Source: Patiriisocius marinistellae (GTDB taxonomy: Bacteria; Bacteroidota; Bacteroidia; Flavobacteriales; Flavobacteriaceae). From it: a stretch of 64,000 bases of DNA. Each line of letters starts with the position of its first letter. Positions within the stretch are counted from its first letter, which is position 1. The stretch covers positions 186,001 to 250,000 of the forward strand of contig NZ_BKCF01000003.1 in assembly GCF_009014635.1 (NCBI RefSeq), read 5' to 3'. The notes under the pieces were generated by a model. The model had not been told where the DNA came from and searched no databases. It was given only the letters and a program-made list of their open reading frames with translations. The translations under genes and the position numbers were made by a program. This document shows, one piece after another, positions 17,611-26,214 of the stretch.

Positions 17611-18023
17611 TTAGTTATTCTGTTTTGTGCAATGATCAAATCATCTTCTAATGCTAATCCTTCCACTCTATCATTTTTGAAAAGTGATTCAATAAAATAT
17701 TTATCAGCCTCTTGAATATTAAAATCACTGTATTCCAACCTACTAATTATATGTTGTAATGCTTGTTTAGTATTTATTCCACGCGATTCAAATCTTTCTA
17801 AAACTCTTGATAATAAATGATTGATAGATGTTAAACTTCTATCCCAACATAACGAGTCTGACAATAAAACAGAGAGATATGCATAATCATCATCATATTT
17901 TTTTGATTTAAAACATTCAACAAGAAGTATCTCTTGTAGTTCTTTAATATTTAATGTGTGATGCAAATTATTTTTCTTTGGATTTTTTAAATAAATCTTC
18001 AGAGGTTCCATCGAGAATATCAT
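17607..18023 (-). CDS. Small protein of the ATPase-PIN operon, unknown
   Basis: 138 residues (134 from the second ATG at 18011, MEPLKIYLKNP). Helix-rich and acidic; no motif recognised. It starts inside the end of the ATPase gene (44-56 bp overlap) and its stop overlaps the PIN start by four bases. Such overlaps on both sides argue that it works stoichiometrically with its neighbours, perhaps as an adaptor or inhibitor of the PIN nuclease; this is inference from context only. Confidence 0.7.
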   Translation of the reverse strand: MIFSMEPLKIYLKNPKKNNLHHTLNIKELQEILLVECFKSKKYDDDYAYLSVLLSDSLCWDRSLTSINHLLSRVLERFESRGINTKQALQHIISRLEYSDFNIQEADKYFIESLFKNDRVEGLALEDDLIIAQNRITK

Positions 18024-19362
18024 TAATATCCTCTTTAGTTTCTTCGTCTTTTTTTCCTAGCTTAGTTTGTACATATTCACCATCAATTTTGGACACTTCA
18101 TCACGTACAGCTGATTCGATTAAGGAATATGCTTTTTCAAGAATTGTCGATGCATTCATTTCAGATTTCTCTCCAATAATTTTTATTGCATCTTCTGTAA
18201 AGGGAGCTATTGATGATTCTGGCAACTTATTTAATCGATACTCTTCTAAGTATTTTTCTAGCATCAGTTTTGTATGTTCATAGCTTAACTTGTCAAATTT
18301 TACTATGTGTTCAGCTTCATCTTCACTCATAGGACTTCTTCTATGCATACCTGAAACACCCCACGCTTTTTCAACAAGTCTAGGCACTCCTGCGTGTAAA
18401 ATTAAAATTAAATTATAAAAACCAATTTTAGCATTTTCTAAAATCCCATCAAAAAAATTTGTCCTAAGCTCTAAAGCAAATTCTTGCTTGAGTTTTTCGC
18501 TTTGAAAATCTGGAATCCTTTCAAAATCATCAACTATAAAATATGCTCCATTAAAACCAGCAGCTTGAAAAAATAAAACTAAATCATTAAATACAAAATT
18601 CATCCTTTCCTTACCTTTTTTGAGAACTTCGTAATAATACTTTTTGAAGTCTTTTTGAGTAACTAACACATTATTGTAAAAAGTGTTTTTGTCTCTATTT
18701 AATGGAAAAGAACTACTAATTTTGTCTAATTTTTCGTGTTCATAGTATCCTTTAGTTACTTCCGCTATTTCAACATCATTTTGTTGAAACCAATACAAGT
18801 TATTCAATTGTTCTACTATTTCATTTTCATCTAAATCATCAAATGTTATATCTTTTTTTATTTCATTAATTGATGCTAATCGCAAAGAGGCTAAACAATA
18901 ATTGATTATCCCTTTCTGTATAATTGCATCAAATATCAAATCTACAAAGCTGAAAAAAGTTTTAGTTCTTCCACCAGGCTCAGGACTTAAATGAAGTCCA
19001 AAACATTTATTAAGTTCATTCGAAATATTTAGACAGTACTCTTCATTTATTTCATTAATTAAATTTAATGCAAATGCGGATTTACCATTTCCACGTCCTA
19101 CATAACTATGATCAAGTATATAGCCTAATCTAATATGATTCTGATCTACTTGTGGAACTTTAATAAAATTTTCAATAATTTTATGATGCTCTTTTTCTCT
19201 TACCTTAGCTTCATATATTCGCCCATTATATCTATTGTCCTCATTTTCTTTATTGACAAAAGGTGTGTTAGGAAATGGATTTTCTATTAGATTTAAGCTC
19301 TCATATTTAGCTTGTTTATCTTTAGGATGTTCCTTTTTCGGTTTTTTTAATAAATTACTCAT
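17968..19362 (-). CDS. P-loop ATPase (ORC/BrxD-like AAA+ type) of the PIN operon
   Basis: 464 residues from the ATG at 19362, chosen because it follows the upstream stop by one base; a start at 19389 would overlap. A charged N-terminus leads to NPFPNTPF, as in ORC1/Cdc6-like and BrxD-like ATPases. Walker A is VGRGNGKSAF (near residue 93) and Walker B GAYFIVDDFERI (near 272). GMHRRSPMSEDE (near 340) could provide arginine-finger or sensor residues, and the C-terminal domain is helical. The protein probably binds DNA or a partner in an ATP-dependent way. BREX BrxD is a remote analogue; no BREX methylase, BrxC or PglZ is encoded nearby. Confidence 0.75.
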   Translation of the reverse strand: MSNLLKKPKKEHPKDKQAKYESLNLIENPFPNTPFVNKENEDNRYNGRIYEAKVREKEHHKIIENFIKVPQVDQNHIRLGYILDHSYVGRGNGKSAFALNLINEINEEYCLNISNELNKCFGLHLSPEPGGRTKTFFSFVDLIFDAIIQKGIINYCLASLRLASINEIKKDITFDDLDENEIVEQLNNLYWFQQNDVEIAEVTKGYYEHEKLDKISSSFPLNRDKNTFYNNVLVTQKDFKKYYYEVLKKGKERMNFVFNDLVLFFQAAGFNGAYFIVDDFERIPDFQSEKLKQEFALELRTNFFDGILENAKIGFYNLILILHAGVPRLVEKAWGVSGMHRRSPMSEDEAEHIVKFDKLSYEHTKLMLEKYLEEYRLNKLPESSIAPFTEDAIKIIGEKSEMNASTILEKAYSLIESAVRDEVSKIDGEYVQTKLGKKDEETKEDINDILDGTSEDLFKKSKEK

Positions 19363-19363
19363 A

Positions 19364-20695
19364 TTAGGGTTTTTTATAGTCAATAGCAACGATGTTCTTT
19401 TGTTGGTTGTTAATTATCACAGGTTCCCTTTTAAGATACATTGCATTAGTTTCGTGAGGAAGTCTGTCTGCCTCTAATGATATTTTAATTTTTGTTTCTC
19501 CTTTTAAATTTTCATTGTAGGCTAATTCTAAGAATTCATTAAAAATAAAAGTTGGTATTCTCATTTTGTAGCAAACTTTCTCTCTTAAGTCAGCTATTCT
19601 AATAAATGTAGTTTTTCGATTATTTTTTAAATCAAAATATGCATTGGTCAATGCCTCAAAAAATCTATTAGGATTATTCCCATTATTCCATTTAGGCTTA
19701 TGAATAAATAAGCTTTGTCCATCTGAATAGTTGTAGGAATTCACTAAATCTAAACTCGAATTTTTCTTCAATATAACAGATGTAGGGTAAACTAGCCTTC
19801 CGTCAAAATTAGGATAAAACTCAGTTGTATGAATAACTCCTAATTGTTTACCCCTTTCAACCCAGATATTAAAAGTTTCGAAAGAGTAAGGATATTTATA
19901 AATTTCTTTTAAAAAAATATTTAGCCAATATTTACGAAAACGACTAATTATTGAATTGTACTTAGCTTTGTTAAATTTTTTATCTTTAATATTAGATATT
20001 ATTTTGTCTTCAAATAATTTCAACAATAATTCATCCTCAAAATTTTTAAGTGATTTCTTCTTACCAAAGTTTGATTCAATATCCTTTTCTAATCTTAACC
20101 TTAACTTATAAGAATATTGTAAAATATGATAAGTAGTGTGCATTTCTTTCTTATCAAATCCAAGTTTACGGGGCGAATAAATAGGAAAAATTAAAAGACC
20201 TCCTTTTTGTTTATTTTGATTATAACACAGATTTAACAACTGATAAAAAGAATGATACTTTGCTTCAAGGATTGCTAATAACTCGTTGTAGAATATTCGT
20301 TTGCTATTATCTGCAAGTATCAAACACTTTTGACCTCTTTTGGTTAATTGTATTTGATTTGATTTTTTTTTAATTAATCCACAATTTTCAGACTCAATAA
20401 TTACTTGATCAAAAGTATACATATATCTTTTGACCTGTGTTTCTGATAATTCTTCACTTTCGTCAATTACTAATTTTCTGTATTTTGACTCTCCAAGTCT
20501 CTCCTTTTCTTTAAGCAGTTTAAATTTGGAAAAGATTTTGTGATATTCATTGGATAAACTACAACTTTGCAATAAAATAAGGAAATAGTCCAGCAAATAG
20601 AATTTTTTAACTATTTGAGGACTAGGAATTATATCTAAATTAAAGTCAAACTTGCCTTCTTTCATAAGTCTATAAAAGTATAAAACTTTGTTCAT
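19364..20695 (-). CDS. Winged-helix-containing protein, first gene of the ATPase-PIN operon
   Basis: 443 residues, basic, no signal peptide. Around residues 100-130 the pattern QVIIESENCGLIKKKSNQIQLTKRG is a winged-helix recognition helix followed by a wing. A second possible winged-helix-like segment lies near the C-terminus (TTFIRIADLREKVCYKMRIPTFIFNEFL). The family is not recognised. It is separated from the ATPase by one base. A DNA-binding sensor or recruiter for the ATPase is a plausible role (inference). The promoter must lie in or beside repeat A, which begins 28 bp upstream. Confidence 0.65.
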   Translation of the reverse strand: MNKVLYFYRLMKEGKFDFNLDIIPSPQIVKKFYLLDYFLILLQSCSLSNEYHKIFSKFKLLKEKERLGESKYRKLVIDESEELSETQVKRYMYTFDQVIIESENCGLIKKKSNQIQLTKRGQKCLILADNSKRIFYNELLAILEAKYHSFYQLLNLCYNQNKQKGGLLIFPIYSPRKLGFDKKEMHTTYHILQYSYKLRLRLEKDIESNFGKKKSLKNFEDELLLKLFEDKIISNIKDKKFNKAKYNSIISRFRKYWLNIFLKEIYKYPYSFETFNIWVERGKQLGVIHTTEFYPNFDGRLVYPTSVILKKNSSLDLVNSYNYSDGQSLFIHKPKWNNGNNPNRFFEALTNAYFDLKNNRKTTFIRIADLREKVCYKMRIPTFIFNEFLELAYNENLKGETKIKISLEADRLPHETNAMYLKREPVIINNQQKNIVAIDYKKP

Positions 20696-20723
20696 ATTAT
20701 ACCTTTACACACACTTTATCTCC

Positions 20724-21090
20724 ACCCTACCCCAGCCAACGCTGTAAAGAGTGTTCCATTCACATTTTTAATTAACCTTTAGGTAAGAAAACTTTTTAAA
20801 GAAGATACACCAGTATTGTGTGCTTTGTCTCAAAGCAAAGTGACATAACGCAGAACATTATAGTACAAATGTTCATTGTGTTGTTTAAGTCATTGTTTCC
20901 ATTTGATAGCTATAATGTAGTATTATGTAAAATATCCCAGAAGCATTCGTTTCCATTAGAATAATTGGAACTTGGGTCATTAAACTAATAATCGGTTTGC
21001 TTCGCAGAGTTTTTTAAAACATTTGTATCTATAATTAGCCGTTATGTAAAATAGCCGCTGCCAAACGCTCGATTGCTTTTATAAATACAA
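20724..21090. repeat. Composite intergenic repeat, copy A (families R1 and R2)
   Basis: The left part (20724-20866) is about 90 percent identical by eye to 23908-24053 and more weakly similar to 23293-23430: GTAAAGAGTGTTCCATTCAC, GTGACATAACGCAGAACATT. The right part (20905-21090) matches 13225-13440. The arms 20843-20863 and 20910-20928 (ACATAACGCAGAACATTATAG against CTATAATGTAGTATTATGT) form an imperfect hairpin with a 46-base loop and central mismatches, resembling integron attC topology. A second CCGTTATGT lies at about 21040. Confidence 0.7.
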
Positions 21091-21384
21091 ATTGCTTATG
21101 GCAATTTATTTTAAACACTCCCGAAGCTTCGGGACTAAACGCTTGCCAACGCCAAAATAAAAGCTAACCTTTTTACTCTTATTATAAATCGCTTATTCGA
21201 TAAAAAATGTACGTAATAAAAAATTTCAGACGATTCTCGTGGATTGCCACAAGAGCATAAATTTTAAGAAAAATAAAATTCTATGCACTTGTTATATTTA
21301 TTCTTTTAATTGAAGCTTTCTTTTAATGTTTCATTATTAGGTATTTTAAAAATTGATAATCAATCAATTCTGTAAAATAGTGTC
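21091..21384. other. Gene-free stretch between repeats
   Basis: Contains a 14-bp perfect palindrome CCCGAAGCTTCGGG at 21120-21133 and a segment (about 21225-21290) faintly similar to 13545-13600. No coding sequence, promoter or terminator could be supported. Confidence 0.5.
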
Positions 21385-21597
21385 TTGAAACAAAAGAAAC
21401 AAAAATTCAAGGCTGCATATAATTTTGGAAACAATTAACGGCTCATTCGCTATATTTTAGGAAACATTGTAACTCGTTTACATTGCTTTGAAATCCTTTT
21501 TATAATTGAAACTCATAAGAAACTGTATTACTAAACCCCTAAAATATGTACGCTCACTTCACCTTATTGTTTTACCAAAATTTTATGAGGCCAAGTT
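21385..21597. repeat. Intergenic repeat family R3, copy 2
   Basis: AAAAGAAACAAAAATTCAAGGC followed by TTTTGGAAACAATTAACGG and, at the right end, CCTTATTGTTTTACC then AAAATTTTATGAGGCC. It corresponds to copy 1 (16930-17151) with several changes and a degenerate CCTTGAT arm. It lies on the 3' side of the minus-strand serine hydrolase gene. Confidence 0.6.
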
Positions 21598-21632
21598 AAA
21601 ATCGAGATTCTATTTTATTTATATTATTTCTA

Positions 21633-23183
21633 TTAATCCTGTTTTTTCGTTTTCTCCTCTGCCTTATAGATTCTTCTTACTTCATTTAAAGTATCTACAA
21701 AACTCTTTGTGTTTGGAGAAAGCTCTTTTAATAATTCAAAATACAATTTATCACCATTATCGCCATTTGCAAAAATAACCAATCCTTGTTTTGATTCGGG
21801 ATATAATTGGATAATGGTACGAACTCCGGGGTCTCTACCATCATGATACAATATTTTATCTCCAGATTCTATTTTTACAGACATCCATCCATAACCATAC
21901 TTTACCATATCCTTAAATAAAAAAGTTTGAGGCGTTGTCATTTCAGTATATGACGTATTTGAAATGTCTGCTCCTTCTAAAATATGAACTCCAAATTTCA
22001 GATAATCATCTACGGTTGCTAATATATTACCAGCCGCTAAAGCATCTTTATATTTATTTGTTTTATATTTTTCTCCGTTAGCATTATAATTTCCTGCATA
22101 TAAACTTTCATCCATACTATCATCCCACCAAAACCGAATGTTGTCCATATCTTGTTTGTTAAACAACATTTTTTGTACAATACTTTCTAATGGTCTATTA
22201 AATTTAGCTTCTATACTCTTCTTTAAGTATTCAAACCCTTCGCCTGAATATTCTACGTTTTCTCCTGGATTAAATATAAATGCCAATTTGCCAGAGTCTG
22301 ATAAATGCCTCCAATTTGGTAGGCCAGATTGCATATTTAATATCAAGCGTGTCGTCAACTTTTTTGTTCTTGGGTCATTAGCAATATCTGAATCAATCCA
22401 ATATTTATGCAATGGTTCATCTAGATCCCATAATCCCATATCTACTAATTTATAGACTGTTGTTGCAACTACTGGTTTAGTAATTGACGCCACTTTAAAA
22501 ACCGTATTATTGGTTGCCTTTTCACCATTACTCTGCACTCCAAAGGTTTTTGAATAGGTGATTTTTCCGTCATTAATAAGCCCAACGCTAAAAGCAGGAA
22601 CTTTATATTCCTTCATCCAGCTTTCGATTTTTTGCTCCAAAGCAGCATTGATTTCGAAACTGAAGTAATTTACAGGTTTATGATCATAACTTAAAATTTT
22701 TTCAAGTTTCCAACCTTCTTCAGCTTCATTCCAGAGGTGAATGATTTTTGCTGTCTCAACTAATAATTCTGACCCATCGGCTTGTCTTTCATAAAACTTA
22801 TGGTCAGAAACTTGCATTGCGCCATAGTTATTTATTGGATATACTTCAAAACTTTCTTCAATGAGTTCTCTACGCAACCAAGGCTTTTCGCCAGCATCCA
22901 TTTTTTTCCAAATGCGTTCCATGGTCTTTATCAAATCGTTCGCATTGTTTCCAGTTTTGCCGCCTTTATCATGGTAGAACTCAATATCCGACGTAATGTT
23001 ATTCTTCACATAGTTAACATCATGTGTGTTGAACATGGCATTAAACATTAAACTGTCTTGTTTAAATATGATTTCCTTTAAAGTATTTGTTTCATTATTT
23101 GATTGTGAAAATCCATTGATTGATACTAATTGAAGCAATATAATGATTGCTAATAATTGTAATTTTTGTGTTTTAAAAGTCAT
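21633..23183 (-). CDS. Exported serine hydrolase: NTF2-like (DUF4440) domain plus class C beta-lactamase-like domain
   Basis: 516 residues from the ATG at 23183, chosen because it gives a clean signal peptide (MTFKTQKLQLLAIIILLQL to FSQ); an upstream in-frame ATG at 23216 adds 11 residues. Residues about 30-170 form a SnoaL/DUF4440-like domain. The remainder is a beta-lactamase/penicillin-binding-protein fold: nucleophile motif SITK, tyrosine motif YSG (near EYSGEGFEYL) and the third motif HDG in YHDGRDPG. Such proteins act as periplasmic D-aminopeptidases, esterases or peptidases; resistance to beta-lactams cannot be assumed. It lies between repeat copies on both sides, so it looks like an accessory cargo gene. 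Confidence 0.85.
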   Translation of the reverse strand: MTFKTQKLQLLAIIILLQLVSINGFSQSNNETNTLKEIIFKQDSLMFNAMFNTHDVNYVKNNITSDIEFYHDKGGKTGNNANDLIKTMERIWKKMDAGEKPWLRRELIEESFEVYPINNYGAMQVSDHKFYERQADGSELLVETAKIIHLWNEAEEGWKLEKILSYDHKPVNYFSFEINAALEQKIESWMKEYKVPAFSVGLINDGKITYSKTFGVQSNGEKATNNTVFKVASITKPVVATTVYKLVDMGLWDLDEPLHKYWIDSDIANDPRTKKLTTRLILNMQSGLPNWRHLSDSGKLAFIFNPGENVEYSGEGFEYLKKSIEAKFNRPLESIVQKMLFNKQDMDNIRFWWDDSMDESLYAGNYNANGEKYKTNKYKDALAAGNILATVDDYLKFGVHILEGADISNTSYTEMTTPQTFLFKDMVKYGYGWMSVKIESGDKILYHDGRDPGVRTIIQLYPESKQGLVIFANGDNGDKLYFELLKELSPNTKSFVDTLNEVRRIYKAEEKTKKQD

Positions 23184-23292
23184 TATAGTTTTTTTGATTG
23201 ATATGTATATAGACAATAAAGCTAACCCTTTGTTACAGTTTTATATATTTTTATTTTTTTGCATGAATACCATTCCACACACATTCCACTTC

Positions 23293-23467
23293 CCTCCTAC
23301 GTCGTCGTGTAAAAAGTGTTCCATTAACATCGCAGAAGAAACTATTTAGAATAAATTTTTTTAAGAAACTGTAGTAATAACATTCGCTTTTAAGCAAAGC
23401 TCAAGTTACATAACGCAGAACATTATGAAACATATTATTTCATAATATGACATTATGTAAAATTGCA
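23293..23467. repeat. Composite intergenic repeat, copy B, with compact attC-like hairpin
   Basis: A diverged copy of the R1 repeat (GTGTAAAAAGTGTTCCATTAAC, AAGTTACATAACGCAGAACATT). The arms 23408-23430 and 23438-23458 pair as ACATAA/TTATGT outside and TTATGAAA/TTTCATAA inside, with unpaired bases between, around a 7-base loop. TTATGTAAAATTGC at the end matches the R2 junction at 13370-13390. It lies upstream of the serine hydrolase gene. Confidence 0.65.
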
Positions 23468-23560
23468 ATAAGTTATAACAAAATCAATCTAAAGACAAAT
23501 TGAATTCATAATCCATTAGCTGACTTAGTACGCTAATAATCAAAATGACACACGAAGTAA

Positions 23561-23900
23561 TCAAATAAAATATTGTGTGTGTTTTGAAACTGAATTTTTT
23601 AAATCATTTATATATTCCGATGCATCTCGTCCTAAATCATTTTTCTTTGAGAGTAGCTCAAAAGTCTCGTTCATTGCAAAGAAGTATTTTTGATCCTGTC
23701 AAGTCCAAACTTTGATATGCCGAATTCATACATCACAGTTAAATCAAACTCAGCTTTGTTAGAGAATATATAATCGCACATCTTGTTTCATTCTGGCTTC
23801 AGCTTATTTCATAATCTCAGGTAAGGTTTAAGTGCTGACACCGCTATCTAAACCTTGTTGCAATTTCATTTTTAAAGAGATGAAATCATTGTTTTTAGCT
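23561..23900 (-). pseudogene. Decayed ParDE-type toxin-antitoxin module
   Basis: On the minus strand 23900-23759 reads as the ParD C-terminus, FISLKMKLQQGLDSGVST, then TLPEIMK, then AEARMKQDVRLYIL, in one frame broken by two stop codons, with the N-terminus lost at the edge of repeat C. Next, in shifted frames, comes ParE: KAEFDLTVMYEFGISKFGLD, then YFFAMNETFELLSKKN and DLGRDASEYINDLKNSVSKH, ending in a premature TGA at 23561-23563 before the usual ParE C-terminus. The order ParD-ParE and these motifs are typical of Bacteroidota ParDE; both genes are broken. The remaining bases of the 23184-24286 gap are repeats B and C and sequence with no visible signal. Confidence 0.75.
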
Positions 23901-23907
23901 TGGTCTT

Positions 23908-24053
23908 GCCTTACTCCAGCCACCGCCGTAAAGAGTGTTCCATTCACATTTTTTTAAAAAACCTTAGGTAAGAAAAACTTTTTTGAAGAAGATACCGCAG
24001 TATTGCGTGCTTCGTCTCAAAGCAAAGTGACATAACGCAGAACATTATAGTAC
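23908..24053. repeat. Intergenic repeat family R1, copy C
   Basis: Nearly the same as 20724-20866: GTAAAGAGTGTTCCATTCAC, GGTAAGAAAAACTTTTTTGA, CAAAGCAAAGTGACATAACG, ending GAACATTATAGTAC. The right hairpin arm seen in copies A and B is absent, so this copy is truncated. It abuts the broken ParD end at 23900. Confidence 0.75.
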
Positions 24054-24242
24054 ATTTATGATTATTTGACTAAGATAACGAATAGAAGTTTTTCTGTTAT
24101 TTTACGACTTATGTTTAATATAAATGAGTTGATGTTTGTTAAGTTATACGTTTTTATTATAGCCATAAAACATCGTTTGGATAATAGACTTGCAGCGGTC
24201 AACGCTGGAATATTTGAGCGTTAAGTTATGATAATCATAAAA

Positions 24243-24268
24243 AAAACCGCCTCGTAAAAGGCGGCTTT
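24243..24268 (-). terminator. Rho-independent terminator of the SDR gene
   Basis: On the minus strand AAAGCCGCC pairs with GGCGGTTTT around a TTTTACGA loop, followed by a T run down to 24236. It lies 19 bp after the SDR stop. Confidence 0.9.
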
Positions 24269-24286
24269 ACTTTCTGTATATTTTTC

Positions 24287-25027
24287 TTATTTCTGTTCGC
24301 TAGGTACTATATACACATCGTTGATGTTTACTCGTGCTGGTTGCGTGAGTGCATAAAAAATAGCATCTGCAATATCGTCAGATTCCAGCGTTTCCATCTC
24401 CAACATTCCCTGCATTTGTTCCTTAATATCCTCGTCTGTAATCGTATCTGTTAAATTAGTTGCTACAGCTCCTGGCTCGATAGATGTTACATTAATACCA
24501 TATTTAGGTGCCAGCTCTTGTCTTAAACCTTCAGAAAACATTTTTACTGCACTTTTAGTGGCGCAATAAACTGCTCCTCCAGGAAAATAACGATGTGCTG
24601 CCATCGATGATATATTAATAATATGACCTCCTTTTTCTTTTTTCATTTCTGGTAACACTGCGGCAACTCCATTTAGAACTCCTTTGATGTTCACGTCGAC
24701 CATTTGTTCCCACTCGTCGGTTTTTAATTTTTCGATGTAAGAAAGGGGCATTAATCCTGCATTGTTTATTAGTGCATTTACTTTACCGTATTCTTTTACA
24801 GCAGATTTTACTGCAGCTTCAAAATCCTTACTTTTAGTAACATCTCCTGTAGCTACCATTGCTTCACCACCCTCTTTTTCAATAGCTTCTTTCAGGTCTT
24901 TTAGCTTATCCTCACTACGCGCCATCAAAACAAGTTTTGCTCCGTTAGAAGCCAGTTTTTTTGCTGCTGCCTCCCCTATTCCACTTGATGCTCCGGTTAC
25001 GATGATTACTTTGTCTTTTAATTTCAT
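24287..25027 (-). CDS. SDR family oxidoreductase (classical, YdfG-like)
   Basis: 246 residues with TGASSGIG at residues 11-18 for cofactor binding, NNAG at 88-91, catalytic Ser in NISSMAAH and the YCATK Tyr-x3-Lys motif. The arginine in LMARSEDK after beta strand 2 points to NADP(H). Related proteins reduce small hydroxy acids or aldehydes; the substrate here is unknown. Monocistronic with its own terminator; it marks the return to ordinary chromosomal gene content after the accessory region. Confidence 0.9.
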   Translation of the reverse strand: MKLKDKVIIVTGASSGIGEAAAKKLASNGAKLVLMARSEDKLKDLKEAIEKEGGEAMVATGDVTKSKDFEAAVKSAVKEYGKVNALINNAGLMPLSYIEKLKTDEWEQMVDVNIKGVLNGVAAVLPEMKKEKGGHIINISSMAAHRYFPGGAVYCATKSAVKMFSEGLRQELAPKYGINVTSIEPGAVATNLTDTITDEDIKEQMQGMLEMETLESDDIADAIFYALTQPARVNINDVYIVPSEQK

Positions 25028-25152
25028 AGTTTTAATTTTTCTTTTCCATAAAGTTATCCTTTATTGCACAGAACTGGTAGCATATTTAGGCAGATTTATG
25101 AAAGTGATAAGTGAATTTTAACAAAATTGGATATCGCTTTACCAGATAACAT

Positions 25153-26214
25153 TTAACCCTGATTTTTCCTTAAGAGCTTTCCTACGGGTTTTAATGCCGA
25201 AATATGAAGGAAAATAACGTTTAGTATGGCTAATACAGGGATTGCAACCAGCATACCAATAATTCCCCATATTAAATTACCAAGGATTACCGAGAGAATA
25301 ATGAAAAACGGATTGAGATCTACTTCGTCCCCTACAACGTAAGGCTGTAGAATATAACTCTCTATAAACTGAGTTATAGTAAAAGTAAGACCTATACCAA
25401 TGAGCACCCCGATTTCGCCTTGAGTGAGATAGCCAAAAATAAGAGCAAGACAAAAGCCAATAACATTTCCTAAGTAAGGAATCAACGTTAAAATAGCTGC
25501 TAGAAATGCAATGAGTATAAAATTATTGACTCCACTCACTCCAAGCCCTAGTGAATAGATGATGGCAAGAAGGCCTATTAATTTAAATTTTCCTACCAGA
25601 TATCCCTGAGCTACTTCTGTAATTTCCTGCAGTGTTTTTTTAATTTCTGAAGTATTGTTTTCTGAAAATAAACTGATGAAGAAAATTTTAAATTTTTCAC
25701 GAAATCTCAAAAGAAAAAATACATAAATGAACACTAATAAAAAGGTGCCAAAAAAACTGAATAGTTGTGACACAACTGCGAAGGCTTTTTCCCTGTTTCC
25801 TTCCTGCCCTACTAATTTTGAAGTTTTAAATTTAGCTTTCAAGCCATTTACTTTTTCTTCGGTAATGGGTGTTTTTTCGGTTAAAAATGTAGCAAGTTGC
25901 TCCACTTTTGGGGTCATAGTTTCCTTTATAGTGTCCCATTCATCCACCACATTATTAATTTGGGCGGTTACCAGAACAAAGAAACCTACAGAAACAGAAA
26001 ACAACACCAGCGTACTTAATAAAGAGGTAATGGTCCTCTTTTTAATCCATTTAGCAAAAATATTATCTAACGGAATTAACAACAAGGTTAAAATGACAGC
26101 TACACAAATGGGTGCCAAAAACACCTTAGCTTCTATTAGTCCATATATCAGGAAAAACATTCCTACTATAAATGCTGTGAATTTTATAGGTGAACTTCGT
26201 GAGCTAATGGTCAT
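25153..26214 (-). CDS. AI-2E family (PerM/YdiK-type) membrane protein
   Basis: 353 residues with about eight membrane helices, the AI-2E/UPF0118 layout: paired helices at the N-terminus, a soluble stretch (about 75-140), then helices ending in ILTLIPYLGNVIGFC and FIESYILQPYVVGDEVDLNPFFII, the family's most conserved segments. Members have been linked to autoinducer-2 export or Na+/H+ antiport; the substrate cannot be predicted here. No close operon partner. Confidence 0.88.
   Translation of the reverse strand: MTISSRSSPIKFTAFIVGMFFLIYGLIEAKVFLAPICVAVILTLLLIPLDNIFAKWIKKRTITSLLSTLVLFSVSVGFFVLVTAQINNVVDEWDTIKETMTPKVEQLATFLTEKTPITEEKVNGLKAKFKTSKLVGQEGNREKAFAVVSQLFSFFGTFLLVFIYVFFLLRFREKFKIFFISLFSENNTSEIKKTLQEITEVAQGYLVGKFKLIGLLAIIYSLGLGVSGVNNFILIAFLAAILTLIPYLGNVIGFCLALIFGYLTQGEIGVLIGIGLTFTITQFIESYILQPYVVGDEVDLNPFFIILSVILGNLIWGIIGMLVAIPVLAILNVIFLHISALKPVGKLLRKNQG

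Noticed and set aside
17158-20695. BREX system
   Set aside because: The ATPase is only remotely BrxD-like and there is no methyltransferase, PglZ, BrxC or BrxL gene anywhere in the block.
21633-23183. Beta-lactam resistance gene
   Set aside because: The SxxK, YSG and HDG motifs are shared by many esterases and peptidases, and the extra NTF2-like domain argues against a true AmpC.
13016-24240. CRISPR array or insertion sequence as explanation of the repeats
   Set aside because: The repeats are long, diverged and irregularly spaced by kilobases, with no equal spacers, no Cas genes, no transposase and no visible target-site duplications.
24762-25121. Long open frame antisense to the SDR gene
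   Set aside because: It is the mirror of a well-supported SDR with intact motifs; its own translation is serine- and leucine-rich without any family pattern.
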